This document shows, in pieces, positions 1 to 6,055 of a stretch of DNA of 6,333 bases. A program made the position numbers and the translations under genes. Positions within the stretch are counted from its first letter, which is position 1. Each line of letters opens with the position of its first letter. Under the pieces are notes generated by a model. That model did no database searches, was not told where the DNA came from, and saw only the letters and a program-made list of their open reading frames with translations. The DNA comes from UBA5905 sp964609975 (GTDB lineage Bacteria > Bacillota > Clostridia > Oscillospirales > Acutalibacteraceae): assembly GCA_964609975.1 (NCBI GenBank), contig CAZSTR010000044.1, positions 1 through 6,333 of the forward strand. Direction: 5' to 3'.

Positions 1-96
1 TTGTGTAGAGAGATTTCACCCAAATGCCTACATATCCTGCGATAGCCGTAAGTATTGTAACCTTACAGAATCGGTATGATTTTATTTGCATACAGC

Positions 97-125
97 TTGA
101 AAAATCGAATGAAATATGGTATATT
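97..125 (+). promoter_or_regulatory. Sigma-A promoter of the GH127 gene
   Basis: TTGAAA (97-102) and TATATT (120-125) are separated by exactly 17 bases, and TGG directly before the -10 box makes it an extended -10 element. Transcription would start near 132, about 45 bases before the chosen ATG at 177. The promoter lies inside the upstream extension of the open frame, which shows that this extension is not translated from this transcript. The first 96 bases are AT-rich and hold nothing else I can name. Confidence 0.72.
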
Positions 126-176
126 AATCCCAAGAAAGCCCCAAATCCAATTTTTACAGCAGGACAGGTGATAATC

Positions 177-1925
177 ATGAACAAGCTCAACGGTATTGCA
201 GATAAAAATGCCCGGTTCGTGGAGGAAAAACAGCTCATGGACAGCGAATATTGGCGGCTGTTCGTCGAACCGTTTCGCACCCATGCAGACGACGCCGACG
301 ACGGCTGGCGTTGCGAATATTTCGGAAAAATGATGCGGGGTGCGGTCATGACCTATGCCTATACCGGCAACGAGACCCTGTATTCTGTTCTCACAGACGC
401 AGCGAAGGATCTGCTTTCCGCCCAGGACGCCCTCGGCCGGTTCTCCACCTATAGCCTCGAAAACGAATTTCACGGCTGGGATCTGTGGGGGAGAAAATAT
501 GTGCTGCTGGGCCTTCTTGCCTATCATGACATCTGCCGCGACGATCACCTTCGGACGGATATTCTGGCGGCCCTCACAAAGCATCTGGACTATATCACGG
601 AAAAGGTCGGGGAGGGGAAAATCGCCCTCGAAACCACCTCCACCTTTTGGAAATGCGTGAATTCCGCCTCCATTCTCGAACCGGTGCTTTTGATGTATCG
701 CCGGGTGGGCAAAGAGGAATATCTTACATTCGCCGAATATTTAATCCGATATTTGTTCGAAAGCGAGGCCTGCATTTTCAAATGCGCCACCGAAAATATC
801 CTCGACCCCTTCGCCTATCCGGTGAATAAGGCCTATGAGGTGATGTCCTGCTTCGAAGGGCTGCTCGAATATTATGACCTCACCGGCGACGAAAAGCTGC
901 TCTCAACCGTTTTACATTTCGCCGAAAGGCTTCGGAAAACGGATATAACCCTCATCGGCTGTGCCGGCTGTCATGAGGAACAGCTGGACAACGCCGCCGC
1001 CACGCAGACCAACCCCGACTATACCGGAATCATGCAGGAAACCTGCGTCACCGTCACCTGGATGAAGCTATGCCATCGCCTGCTCAAGGTGACGAACGAC
1101 AGCCGCTGGGCCGACGAAATCGAACGCTCGGCCTACAACGCGCTTTATGGCGCGGTGAACTCCGACAGCCGCCCCAATATCCACGGGGAATATTTTGTCT
1201 TCGACAGCTACAGTCCTCTGCTGTTGAACCGGCGCAACCGGGGCGTCGGCGGCTATAAAACCCTCGGCGACACCCACCATTATGGCTGCTGCGTAGCCAT
1301 CGGCGCCCACGGCACGGGGATGCTTCCCCACTATGCTCTGCGCGCAACAGACGGCTTCGCCGAGCTGGACTTTTATGAAAAGGGGATGCTGGCAGCCGGG
1401 GGCTTTCAGTTCAAGATAGACACCGCCTACCCTCGCGACGGGCACATCGCCGTGGAAATTCTCGCCGCCCCCGCCGAGGAGGCGACTCTGCGCTTCCGTA
1501 TCCCGTATTTCACTGCCTCGAAGGCCACCGCCGCGTTAAACGGCGTCTCCGTGCCGGTGACGGAGGGCTTTCTTTCCCTGACCCGGTTGTGGAGACCGGG
1601 GGACACGCTGACGCTTATCTTCGATATGGCGCCCCGTCTCCTGCGCCCGGTAGGAATTCCCGGAAAGCCCGCCACCGAAAGCTATGTTGCGGTCATGTAT
1701 GGCCCGCTGGTGATGGCACGGGACAAGCGTCTCGGCGATGTCGGCGCACCCGTTTCGAAATCCGACGGGTTCACCTTCACGACCTGCGCAGAAAACCGCT
1801 TCCCCTGTGTCCTTGTCGCCGATGTGCGCATTGGCGACACCGCCTTCAAAATGGTCGATTATATGAGCGCCGGAAAAACCTGGGACGAGGACTCCCTCAC
1901 CGAGGTGTGGCTGCCCACGGTATAA
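177..1925 (+). CDS. Glycoside hydrolase family 127 (DUF1680) protein, probable beta-L-arabinofuranosidase
   Basis: This 582-aa protein is predicted to hydrolyse a terminal glycosidic bond, most likely beta-L-arabinofuranose, in the cytoplasm; no signal peptide or membrane segment is visible. Residues about 10-390 look like the helical (alpha/alpha)6 barrel and about 395-582 like the beta-sandwich part of the DUF1680 fold. In characterised GH127 enzymes a Glu and three Cys bind zinc, and one of these Cys is the nucleophile. Matching residues here are Glu288 and Cys290 in QETC and Cys371-Cys372 in HHYGCC. Glu267 or Glu268 in CHEEQLDN is the best candidate acid/base. ATG 177 is preferred over the in-frame ATG at 24 because a promoter lies between them and AGGTGAT (166-172) matches the Shine-Dalgarno sequence. 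The length is a little under the roughly 650 aa of the Bifidobacterium enzyme. The family is clear; the exact substrate is inferred, since DUF1680 subgroups differ. Confidence 0.85.
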   Translation: MNKLNGIADKNARFVEEKQLMDSEYWRLFVEPFRTHADDADDGWRCEYFGKMMRGAVMTYAYTGNETLYSVLTDAAKDLLSAQDALGRFSTYSLENEFHGWDLWGRKYVLLGLLAYHDICRDDHLRTDILAALTKHLDYITEKVGEGKIALETTSTFWKCVNSASILEPVLLMYRRVGKEEYLTFAEYLIRYLFESEACIFKCATENILDPFAYPVNKAYEVMSCFEGLLEYYDLTGDEKLLSTVLHFAERLRKTDITLIGCAGCHEEQLDNAAATQTNPDYTGIMQETCVTVTWMKLCHRLLKVTNDSRWADEIERSAYNALYGAVNSDSRPNIHGEYFVFDSYSPLLLNRRNRGVGGYKTLGDTHHYGCCVAIGAHGTGMLPHYALRATDGFAELDFYEKGMLAAGGFQFKIDTAYPRDGHIAVEILAAPAEEATLRFRIPYFTASKATAALNGVSVPVTEGFLSLTRLWRPGDTLTLIFDMAPRLLRPVGIPGKPATESYVAVMYGPLVMARDKRLGDVGAPVSKSDGFTFTTCAENRFPCVLVADVRIGDTAFKMVDYMSAGKTWDEDSLTEVWLPTV

Positions 1926-1937
1926 ATTTCCCGACAA

Positions 1938-1980
1938 GCCAAGGGGCCGGCGCCCCTTTTGGCCTTCTCAGCCAAAAGGG
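1938..1980 (+). terminator. Probable terminator with competing hairpins after the GH127 gene
   Basis: AAGGGGC (1941-1947) pairs with GCCCCTT (1952-1958) around a 4-base loop and runs into TTTT (1957-1960), a short intrinsic terminator. The same 3' strand can instead pair downstream: CCCTTTTGGC (1954-1963) is a perfect complement of GCCAAAAGGG (1971-1980), a 10-bp stem with a 7-base loop. The two folds exclude each other. The U-tract is short, so termination may be incomplete. The next gene has its own promoter further downstream. Confidence 0.5.
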
Positions 1981-2016
1981 ACATCGGCCCTTCCGCTTTC
2001 TTCAGCAAAATACCAA

Positions 2017-2045
2017 TAGCATTCCCTCCAAGGATATGCTATAAT
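2017..2045 (+). promoter_or_regulatory. Extended -10 promoter of the MFS transporter gene
   Basis: A perfect TATAAT (2040-2045) is preceded by TGC, giving an extended -10 element. The best -35 at 17-base spacing is TAGCAT (2017-2022), a poor match that an extended -10 can tolerate. Transcription would start near 2052, only about 20 bases before the ATG at 2073. Confidence 0.6.
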
Positions 2046-2072
2046 GCGCACAACATCACTCAGGAGGAACTC

Positions 2073-3257
2073 ATGAAAAAACCGTATCAAAAAACGCTTC
2101 TCGCCTGCTTCTTCGGCTATATTGTGCAGGCGGTTGTGAACTGCTTTCTGCCGTTGCTGTTCGTTCAGCTTCAAAAGGATTATTCCCTTTCTCTGTCGAA
2201 AATCACCCTGCTCATCACTATCAACTTTCTCATCCAGCTGGGGATGGATTTTCTCTCCACGCGCCTGATCGACCGCATCGGCTATCGCACGGCGGCGGTG
2301 GCGGCGCATCTGTTCGCCGCCACCGGTCTGGCGCTGGTGACGGTGCTCCCGGACTGGCTACCGAACCCCTTCGTGGGGATTTTGATTGCAGTAGCCTTTT
2401 ATGCGGCCGGCGGCGGCCTAATTGAGGTCATCATCAGCCCCCTGGTGGAGGCCTGCCCCACTGAGCACAAGGAAAGCACTATGAGTCTGCTCCATTCCTT
2501 CTATTGCTGGGGGCAGATGGGAGTCGTTCTCCTGTCCACCGTGTTTTTCTTCGTTTTCGGCATCGAAGGCTGGCGCATTCTCGGCCGCCTGTGGGCATTG
2601 CTCCCGCTGGCGAACGGGCTGTTTTTCCTGCGCGTGCCGATTTATTCTCTGCAGGAGGAAGGAGAAGTCGGGCTGTCCATTCGTCAGCTGGTCACCAACC
2701 GCCTGTTTTGGGTGCTGATGCTGATGATGCTGTGCGCCGGAGCCTGCGAGCTGACGGTGAGCCAATGGGCCTCCACCTTCGCCGAGCAGGGGCTGGGCAT
2801 CAGCAAAATGCTGGGCGACCTGGCGGGAACCATGACCTTTGCAATGATGATGGGCATCTCCCGTGTGATATACGGAAAATACGGCCAGCGCATTCCCCTC
2901 GAACGCTTCATGCTTTTCAGCGGACTGCTGTGCGTTGCTTCCTATTTGTGCATTGCGCTGGTTCCTTCTCCTTTGTACGGGCTCATCGGCTGTGCTCTTT
3001 GCGGCTTTTCGGTGGGAATTCTGTGGCCCGGAACCTACAGCATGGCCGCCGCCTCCCTGCGCGGCGGCGGAACGGCGCTGTTCGCCCTGCTGGCGCTTGC
3101 AGGGGATTTGGGCTGTTCGATCGGCCCTACCATCGCCGGCTTCGTCTCCGGTCTGCTGAACAACGATTTGCGGCGGGGAATTTTGGCGGCGACGGTGTTC
3201 CCGTTGTTGCTGCTGATTGGCCTGTGGCTGCTACGCCGCCCGAGGGCCGAACAATAA
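2073..3257 (+). CDS. Major facilitator superfamily transporter
   Basis: This 394-aa integral membrane protein has about 12 hydrophobic segments, the normal size for the MFS. It carries the loop 2-3 signature as DRIGYR (residues 67-72, after LSTRL). A second notable stretch, STMSLLHSFYCWGQ (about 135-148), resembles the FucP-like sugar symporter branch, where LHxFxxxG is common. A short basic tail (LRRPRAEQ) ends the protein. The start at 2073 follows AGGAGG (2062-2067) with a 5-base gap; the open frame reaches back to 1959 but would cross the promoter. Lying just after a glycoside hydrolase, it may import the sugar that enzyme releases or its precursor. That link is inference only, because the gene has its own promoter. 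Direction and substrate cannot be read from the sequence, and a drug-efflux role is not excluded. Confidence 0.85.
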   Translation: MKKPYQKTLLACFFGYIVQAVVNCFLPLLFVQLQKDYSLSLSKITLLITINFLIQLGMDFLSTRLIDRIGYRTAAVAAHLFAATGLALVTVLPDWLPNPFVGILIAVAFYAAGGGLIEVIISPLVEACPTEHKESTMSLLHSFYCWGQMGVVLLSTVFFFVFGIEGWRILGRLWALLPLANGLFFLRVPIYSLQEEGEVGLSIRQLVTNRLFWVLMLMMLCAGACELTVSQWASTFAEQGLGISKMLGDLAGTMTFAMMMGISRVIYGKYGQRIPLERFMLFSGLLCVASYLCIALVPSPLYGLIGCALCGFSVGILWPGTYSMAAASLRGGGTALFALLALAGDLGCSIGPTIAGFVSGLLNNDLRRGILAATVFPLLLLIGLWLLRRPRAEQ

Positions 3258-3264
3258 AAGAGAC

Positions 3265-3306
3265 AACGAAAAGAGCCTGTCGGAATTCCGACAGGCTCTT
3301 TTCGTT
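3265..3306. terminator. Perfect 42-bp palindrome, bidirectional intrinsic terminator
   Basis: The two 21-base halves around the centre (between 3285 and 3286) are exact reverse complements. The GC-rich core GAGCCTGTCGG pairs with CCGACAGGCTC and is flanked by AACGAAAA on the left and TTTTCGTT on the right, so both strands give a stem followed by a U-rich tail. It begins 8 bases after the MFS stop codon and would end that transcript. It can also stop transcription coming leftward from 3307-3380. Confidence 0.85.
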
Positions 3307-3377
3307 AGAGGGGTGTTTTGAGGAGGATTGTGCTCATAGGGAAGGCCGGGTGCGATCCCAGTGTCTTCCAAGCACAA
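3265..3377 (-). ncRNA. Candidate small RNA with nested hairpin and palindromic terminator
   Basis: A nested stem-loop spans 3328-3377: TTGTGCT (3328-3334) with AGCACAA (3371-3377), GGAAG (3340-3344) with CTTCC (3365-3369), and GGG (3348-3350) with CCC (3357-3359) around a 6-base loop. On the minus strand a TATACT box (complement of 3382-3387) would start RNA near 3375, right at the 5' strand of the outer stem. The RNA would run about 110 nt through an unpaired C-rich stretch with UCCUCC and end in the 42-bp palindrome. That is the usual layout of an sRNA. Against it, no good -35 box is found, and one G-T pair (3345/3364) favours folding on the plus strand. I recognise no known RNA family. Confidence 0.33.
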
Positions 3378-3469
3378 GCAAAGTATACCGCGGTTGTTTG
3401 TTTTTTCTATGACAAAATCATGAATATTCCGCAAGAAAAGTATGAATTGTCGAAAAAACGCGAAAAACA

Positions 3470-3485
3470 GCAAACAAATGTTTGC
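3470..3485. promoter_or_regulatory. LexA operator (SOS box) in front of lexA
   Basis: GCAAACA and TGTTTGC are perfect inverted repeats around a 2-base centre. The core CAAAC-N4-GTTTG is a one-step variant of the Gram-positive SOS box CGAAC-N4-GTTCG. It overlaps the -35 box (3482-3487), so bound repressor would block RNA polymerase, which fits lexA autoregulation. Confidence 0.75.
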
Positions 3486-3510
3486 ATTTTTGGAAAAGAC
3501 ATGGTATACT
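3482..3510 (+). promoter_or_regulatory. Sigma-A promoter of lexA
   Basis: TTGCAT (3482-3487) and TATACT (3505-3510) are 17 bases apart, with TGG just before the -10 giving an extended -10. Transcription would start near 3517 and leave a leader of about 70 bases. The -35 box is shared with the LexA operator. Confidence 0.8.
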
Positions 3511-3585
3511 GTTCTTGTGAACGGCGGCTTCGGCTTTTTTGCCCGCACACATCCGTTCTTTTCATTCAAAACAGGAGGTTTTTCT

Positions 3586-4176
3586 ATGAAACCGTTGTCG
3601 GAAAAGCAGCAAAAGGTGCTGGAATTCGTGAAGGAGCGTCTGCAAGACGACATCCCCCCCTCGGTGCGGGAAATTTGCGAAGCCACCGGTATCAAATCCA
3701 CCTCCACCGTGCACGCCTATCTCAAGCGACTGGAGGATGACGGATATATCGACCGACGCAGTGGTCTCAACCGCGCCATCCGTCTGCCCGGCGAGGGGGT
3801 CACCCGTGTGCCTCTGCTGGGAAAGGTGACGGCCGGACTGCCGATTTTGGCAGTGGAGGAGGTAGAGGATTATGTTCCCTTCTCCGGCGGAAGCCACTAT
3901 GCCCCCGGCGAGCTGTTCGCCCTGCGGGTCTCCGGAACCAGCATGATCAACGCCGGAATTCTGGACAGGGATGTGGTCATCGTGCGCCGCACCAACACCG
4001 CCCAGAATGGCGACATCGTCGTGGCCCTTTTGGGAGAAGAGGCCACGGTGAAGCGGATTTTTGTGGAAAAGGATCATATCCGGCTTCAGCCGGAAAACGA
4101 CGCCTTCGAGCCCATCATCGCCAAAGAGGTCACGGTGCTTGGAAAGGTGATTTCGTTGGTGCGCTATTTTGGATAA
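3586..4176 (+). CDS. lexA: LexA, SOS response repressor and self-cleaving protease
   Basis: This 196-aa protein represses the DNA-damage (SOS) regulon and inactivates itself by autocleavage when RecA filaments form. The N-terminal winged helix-turn-helix covers about residues 1-65, with the recognition region near REICEATGIKSTSTVHAYLKRLE (28-50). The self-cleavage bond is Ala83-Gly84 in KVTAGLP. The catalytic dyad is Ser119 (VSGTSM) and Lys156 (TVKR), at the same residue numbers as in E. coli LexA. The C-terminal half is a complete S24-type protease domain, so the gene looks fully functional. ATG 3586 has AGGAGG at 3573-3578 with a 7-base gap; the frame is open back to 3442, but that part covers the operator and promoter. 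A SOS box upstream indicates autoregulation. The stop codon overlaps the next gene. Confidence 0.97.
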   Translation: MKPLSEKQQKVLEFVKERLQDDIPPSVREICEATGIKSTSTVHAYLKRLEDDGYIDRRSGLNRAIRLPGEGVTRVPLLGKVTAGLPILAVEEVEDYVPFSGGSHYAPGELFALRVSGTSMINAGILDRDVVIVRRTNTAQNGDIVVALLGEEATVKRIFVEKDHIRLQPENDAFEPIIAKEVTVLGKVISLVRYFG

Positions 4177-4648
4177 CCCCGCGAAAAAGCCACGGCTGCT
4201 CATCAGCGCCTGCCTGTGCGGCCGGGCCTGTCGATATGACGGGAAAAGCTTCGATTTCCCCGCCCTGCGACAACTAGCGGAGGATGGCGTCGCCATCCCC
4301 TTTTGCGCCGAATGTGCCGGCGGTCTGCCGACACCTCGCCCTCCCTGCGAGATTGTCGGCGAGCGGGTGCTCACGGCGGACGCCCGCGACCGCACGGCGG
4401 AATATCGCCGGGGCGCCGAGCGGGCGGTGACGCTATGCAGGGAGCAGGAGCTTGTTGCCGCGATTCTGAAGGACGGAAGCCCCAGCTGCGGCGTCACCCG
4501 CATTTATGACGGAAGCCATTCCGGGCGCCGGATTCCCGGCATGGGACTGACCGCCCGCGCCTTGGCCGCAGCGGGAATTCGTTTGTATTCCGAAGAAAAT
4601 TTGCCTCCGGAGCTGATGGCAGAGGCGGAAGGGACAAAAGGGCCGTAA
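4169..4648 (+). CDS. DUF523 family protein
   Basis: This 159-aa soluble protein of unknown function belongs to the DUF523 family. Family hallmarks are present: ISACLCGRACRYDGKS (12-27), an AECAGGLPTPRPPCE block (47-61) and KDGSPSCG (101-108), followed by the RIPGMGLTARAL stretch. The eight cysteines, several at conserved places (15, 21, 107), suggest metal binding or redox chemistry, but no reaction is established that I know of. The reading frame starts with TTG at 4169 and overlaps the last 8 bases of lexA. The nearest Shine-Dalgarno-like sequence (AGGTGAT, 4145-4151) is too far away, so translation is probably coupled to lexA; an ATT start at 4166 is the only near alternative. It should be transcribed from the lexA promoter and so be under SOS control. 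No convincing terminator follows the stop codon. Confidence 0.85.
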   Translation: MDNPAKKPRLLISACLCGRACRYDGKSFDFPALRQLAEDGVAIPFCAECAGGLPTPRPPCEIVGERVLTADARDRTAEYRRGAERAVTLCREQELVAAILKDGSPSCGVTRIYDGSHSGRRIPGMGLTARALAAAGIRLYSEENLPPELMAEAEGTKGP

Positions 4649-4697
4649 AAACCGAGCAAAGGGACGGCAAAAGAAAGAGGGAAACCACAAAAAATGC

Positions 4698-4726
4698 TTG
4701 ACTTTTTTCGGCGGAGCGCCTATGAT
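4698..4726 (+). promoter_or_regulatory. Sigma-A promoter of the riboswitch-oadB operon
   Basis: TTGACT (4698-4703) and TATGAT (4721-4726) each match the consensus in five of six positions and are exactly 17 bases apart, the best -35/-10 pair in the window. Transcription would start near 4733, just ahead of the riboswitch aptamer, leaving a leader of about 195 bases before oadB. Confidence 0.85.
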
Positions 4727-4738
4727 AATTAGGAAAAC

Positions 4739-4825
4739 CGAAAGGGAGTAGCCAGCGAGCGATCGTTTCTCCGGCGTCAACACACGGCCCTCGGCCCGCT
4801 TGAGAATGAAATGGCAAGACTTTCG
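4739..4825 (+). promoter_or_regulatory. yybP-ykoY family (Mn2+) riboswitch aptamer
   Basis: Three conserved blocks of this class occur in the right order: AAAGGGAGTAGCC (4741-4753), CGTCAAC (4775-4781) and GGCAAGACTTTCG (4813-4825). The closing stem CGAAAG (4739-4744) pairs perfectly with CTTTCG (4820-4825). An inner hairpin GGCC-CTC-GGCC (4787-4797) lies between the second and third blocks. In solved structures of the class the first block and the CGUCAA loop dock together and bind Mn2+. The element sits between a strong promoter and an intrinsic terminator, as expected for a transcriptional riboswitch. Known members mostly precede Mn exporters, TerC-like proteins and cation ATPases. The family call rests on recalled consensus, not a covariance search. 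Confidence 0.85.
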
Positions 4826-4874
4826 CCACAACGGACGAAGCGTTGCTTCCTCCGTCGCGGCGAAGGTCTTTTTT
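4818..4874 (+). terminator. Riboswitch expression-platform terminator
   Basis: GACTTTCGCC (4818-4827) pairs with GGCGAAGGTC (4859-4868) over ten positions with one G-U wobble. Inside, ACGGA pairs with TCCGT and GAAGC with GCTTC, giving a long stepped hairpin, and TTTTTT (4869-4874) follows. The 5' arm shares 4818-4825 with the aptamer. Ligand binding that holds CTTTCG in the aptamer stem would therefore prevent this hairpin and let transcription proceed into oadB, an ON switch. Confidence 0.88.
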
Positions 4875-4926
4875 CACGGCCGCTCTATGGCTCTCCCGAA
4901 AAAACTAAAAGTAAAGGAGAAATTGT

Positions 4927-6042
4927 ATGTCCGAATTGTTTTCCAATGCGCTGAACATCACGCCCCAGCAGGTGATTATGTGGTGTATCGGCGGTCTGCT
5001 CATCTATCTAGCCATCAAAAAGGATATGGAGCCGACGCTGTTGTTACCCATGGGCTTCGGCGCCATTCTGGTAAACCTGCCCCTGTCCGGCGCGGTGACC
5101 CAGGGGGCCGAGGAGGGCGTCCTCGATGTGCTGTATAACGCCGGCATCGCCAACGAGCTTTTCCCACTGCTGTTGTTTGTGGGCATCGGCGCGATGATTG
5201 ATTTTGGCCCGCTGCTGTCCAACCCGAAGCTGATGATCTTTGGCGCCGCGGCGCAATTTGGCATTTTCTTCACCCTCAGCATGGCCACCCTTTTCGGCTT
5301 CGATTTGAAGGACGCCGCCTCCATCGCCATCATCGGCGCCGCCGACGGCCCCACCTCGATTTTCGTTGCGAACTTCTTCCACTCCAAATATGTGGGCGCC
5401 ATCATGGTAGCGGCCTATTCCTATATGGCGCTGGTTCCGCTGGTGCAGCCACCTGTGATTCGCCTGCTCACCACAAAGAAGGAACGACAAATCCGCATGG
5501 AATATAAGCCGGGGCAGGTGTCCCGCACGACGAAGATCCTGTTTCCCATCGCCATCACCGCCATCACCGGCATCGTCTCTCCCAAGAGCGTGGCCCTCAT
5601 CGGCTTTTTGATGTTCGGTAACCTCATCCGGGAATGTGGCGTTTTGGACAGCCTGTCGGAAACGGCACAAAAGGTGCTGGCGAACCTGGTGACGCTGTTC
5701 CTGGGCATCACCATCGCCACGAAAATGCAGGCGGAATTTTTCCTGTCGAAGGAAACGCTGATGATCATCGGCCTCGGCCTGGTGGCCTTCATCTTCGACA
5801 CCGCCGGCGGTGTGATTTTCGCGAAGCTCGTCAATATTTTCCTCCCCCGCGGCAAGAAAATCAATCCGATGATTGGCGCCGCCGGTATCTCCGCCTTCCC
5901 CATGTCCGCCCGCGTGGTACATAAGATGAGCCTCAAGGAGGACAGCCAAAACTTCCTGCTGATGCACTCCGTCGGCGTCAATGTATCCGGCCAAATCGCC
6001 TCGGTGCTGGCCGGCGGCATGATTTTGAATCTCATCAAATAA
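4927..6042 (+). CDS. OadB-type sodium ion-translocating decarboxylase beta subunit, stand-alone
   Basis: This 371-aa polytopic membrane protein belongs to the OadB/MmdB/GcdB family, the subunit that moves Na+ across the membrane in biotin-dependent decarboxylases. Length and order of blocks fit: DMEPTLLLPMGFGAILVNLP (33-52), GIGAMIDFGPLL (86-97), the essential-aspartate motif GAADGPTSIF (137-146, Asp140), GNLIRECG (231-238) and SVGVNVSGQIASVLAGG (348-364). From memory, true decarboxylase subunits usually read GPNVAGQIGS in the last block; here it is GVNVSGQIAS. The start has AAGGAG (4914-4919) seven bases upstream. No carboxyltransferase alpha or biotin carrier gene is in the window; the only partner is the 46-aa gene just downstream. 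The operon is behind a Mn2+-type riboswitch. It could still join an alpha subunit encoded elsewhere, but a transporter role independent of decarboxylation seems likelier. Confidence 0.9.
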   Translation: MSELFSNALNITPQQVIMWCIGGLLIYLAIKKDMEPTLLLPMGFGAILVNLPLSGAVTQGAEEGVLDVLYNAGIANELFPLLLFVGIGAMIDFGPLLSNPKLMIFGAAAQFGIFFTLSMATLFGFDLKDAASIAIIGAADGPTSIFVANFFHSKYVGAIMVAAYSYMALVPLVQPPVIRLLTTKKERQIRMEYKPGQVSRTTKILFPIAITAITGIVSPKSVALIGFLMFGNLIRECGVLDSLSETAQKVLANLVTLFLGITIATKMQAEFFLSKETLMIIGLGLVAFIFDTAGGVIFAKLVNIFLPRGKKINPMIGAAGISAFPMSARVVHKMSLKEDSQNFLLMHSVGVNVSGQIASVLAGGMILNLIK

Positions 6043-6055
6043 GGAGGCAGAAACC

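Noticed and set aside
3331..3375. Resemblance of GGGAAGGCCGGGTGCGATCCC to part of a cobalamin riboswitch
   Set aside because: The conserved CCCGC-CACTGT core and B12-box elements are missing and no promoter or regulated gene is placed correctly; simple hairpin similarity explains it.
3511..3522. GTTC-TTGT-GAAC inverted repeat at the lexA transcription start as a second SOS box
   Set aside because: The half-sites are in the opposite orientation to the SOS box (GAAC...GTTC), and the arms are only 4 bases.
3525..3541. GGC-TTCG-GCT hairpin followed by six T in the lexA leader as an attenuator
   Set aside because: The stem has only three pairs, one a wobble, which is too weak to terminate.
3318..3740. 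Plus-strand frame starting after AGGAGG at 3321-3326 and running into lexA
   Set aside because: The GTG at 3330 is only 3 bases from the AGGAGG, the frame crosses the lexA promoter and overlaps lexA, and the protein looks random.
4642..4668. GCCGT/ACGGC inverted repeat after the DUF523 gene as a terminator
   Set aside because: Only five pairs around a 17-base loop and no T-run afterwards.
4800..5138. Open frame beginning before oadB and covering the riboswitch terminator
   Set aside because: It overlaps the aptamer, the terminator and the well-supported oadB frame, and its translation has no family features.
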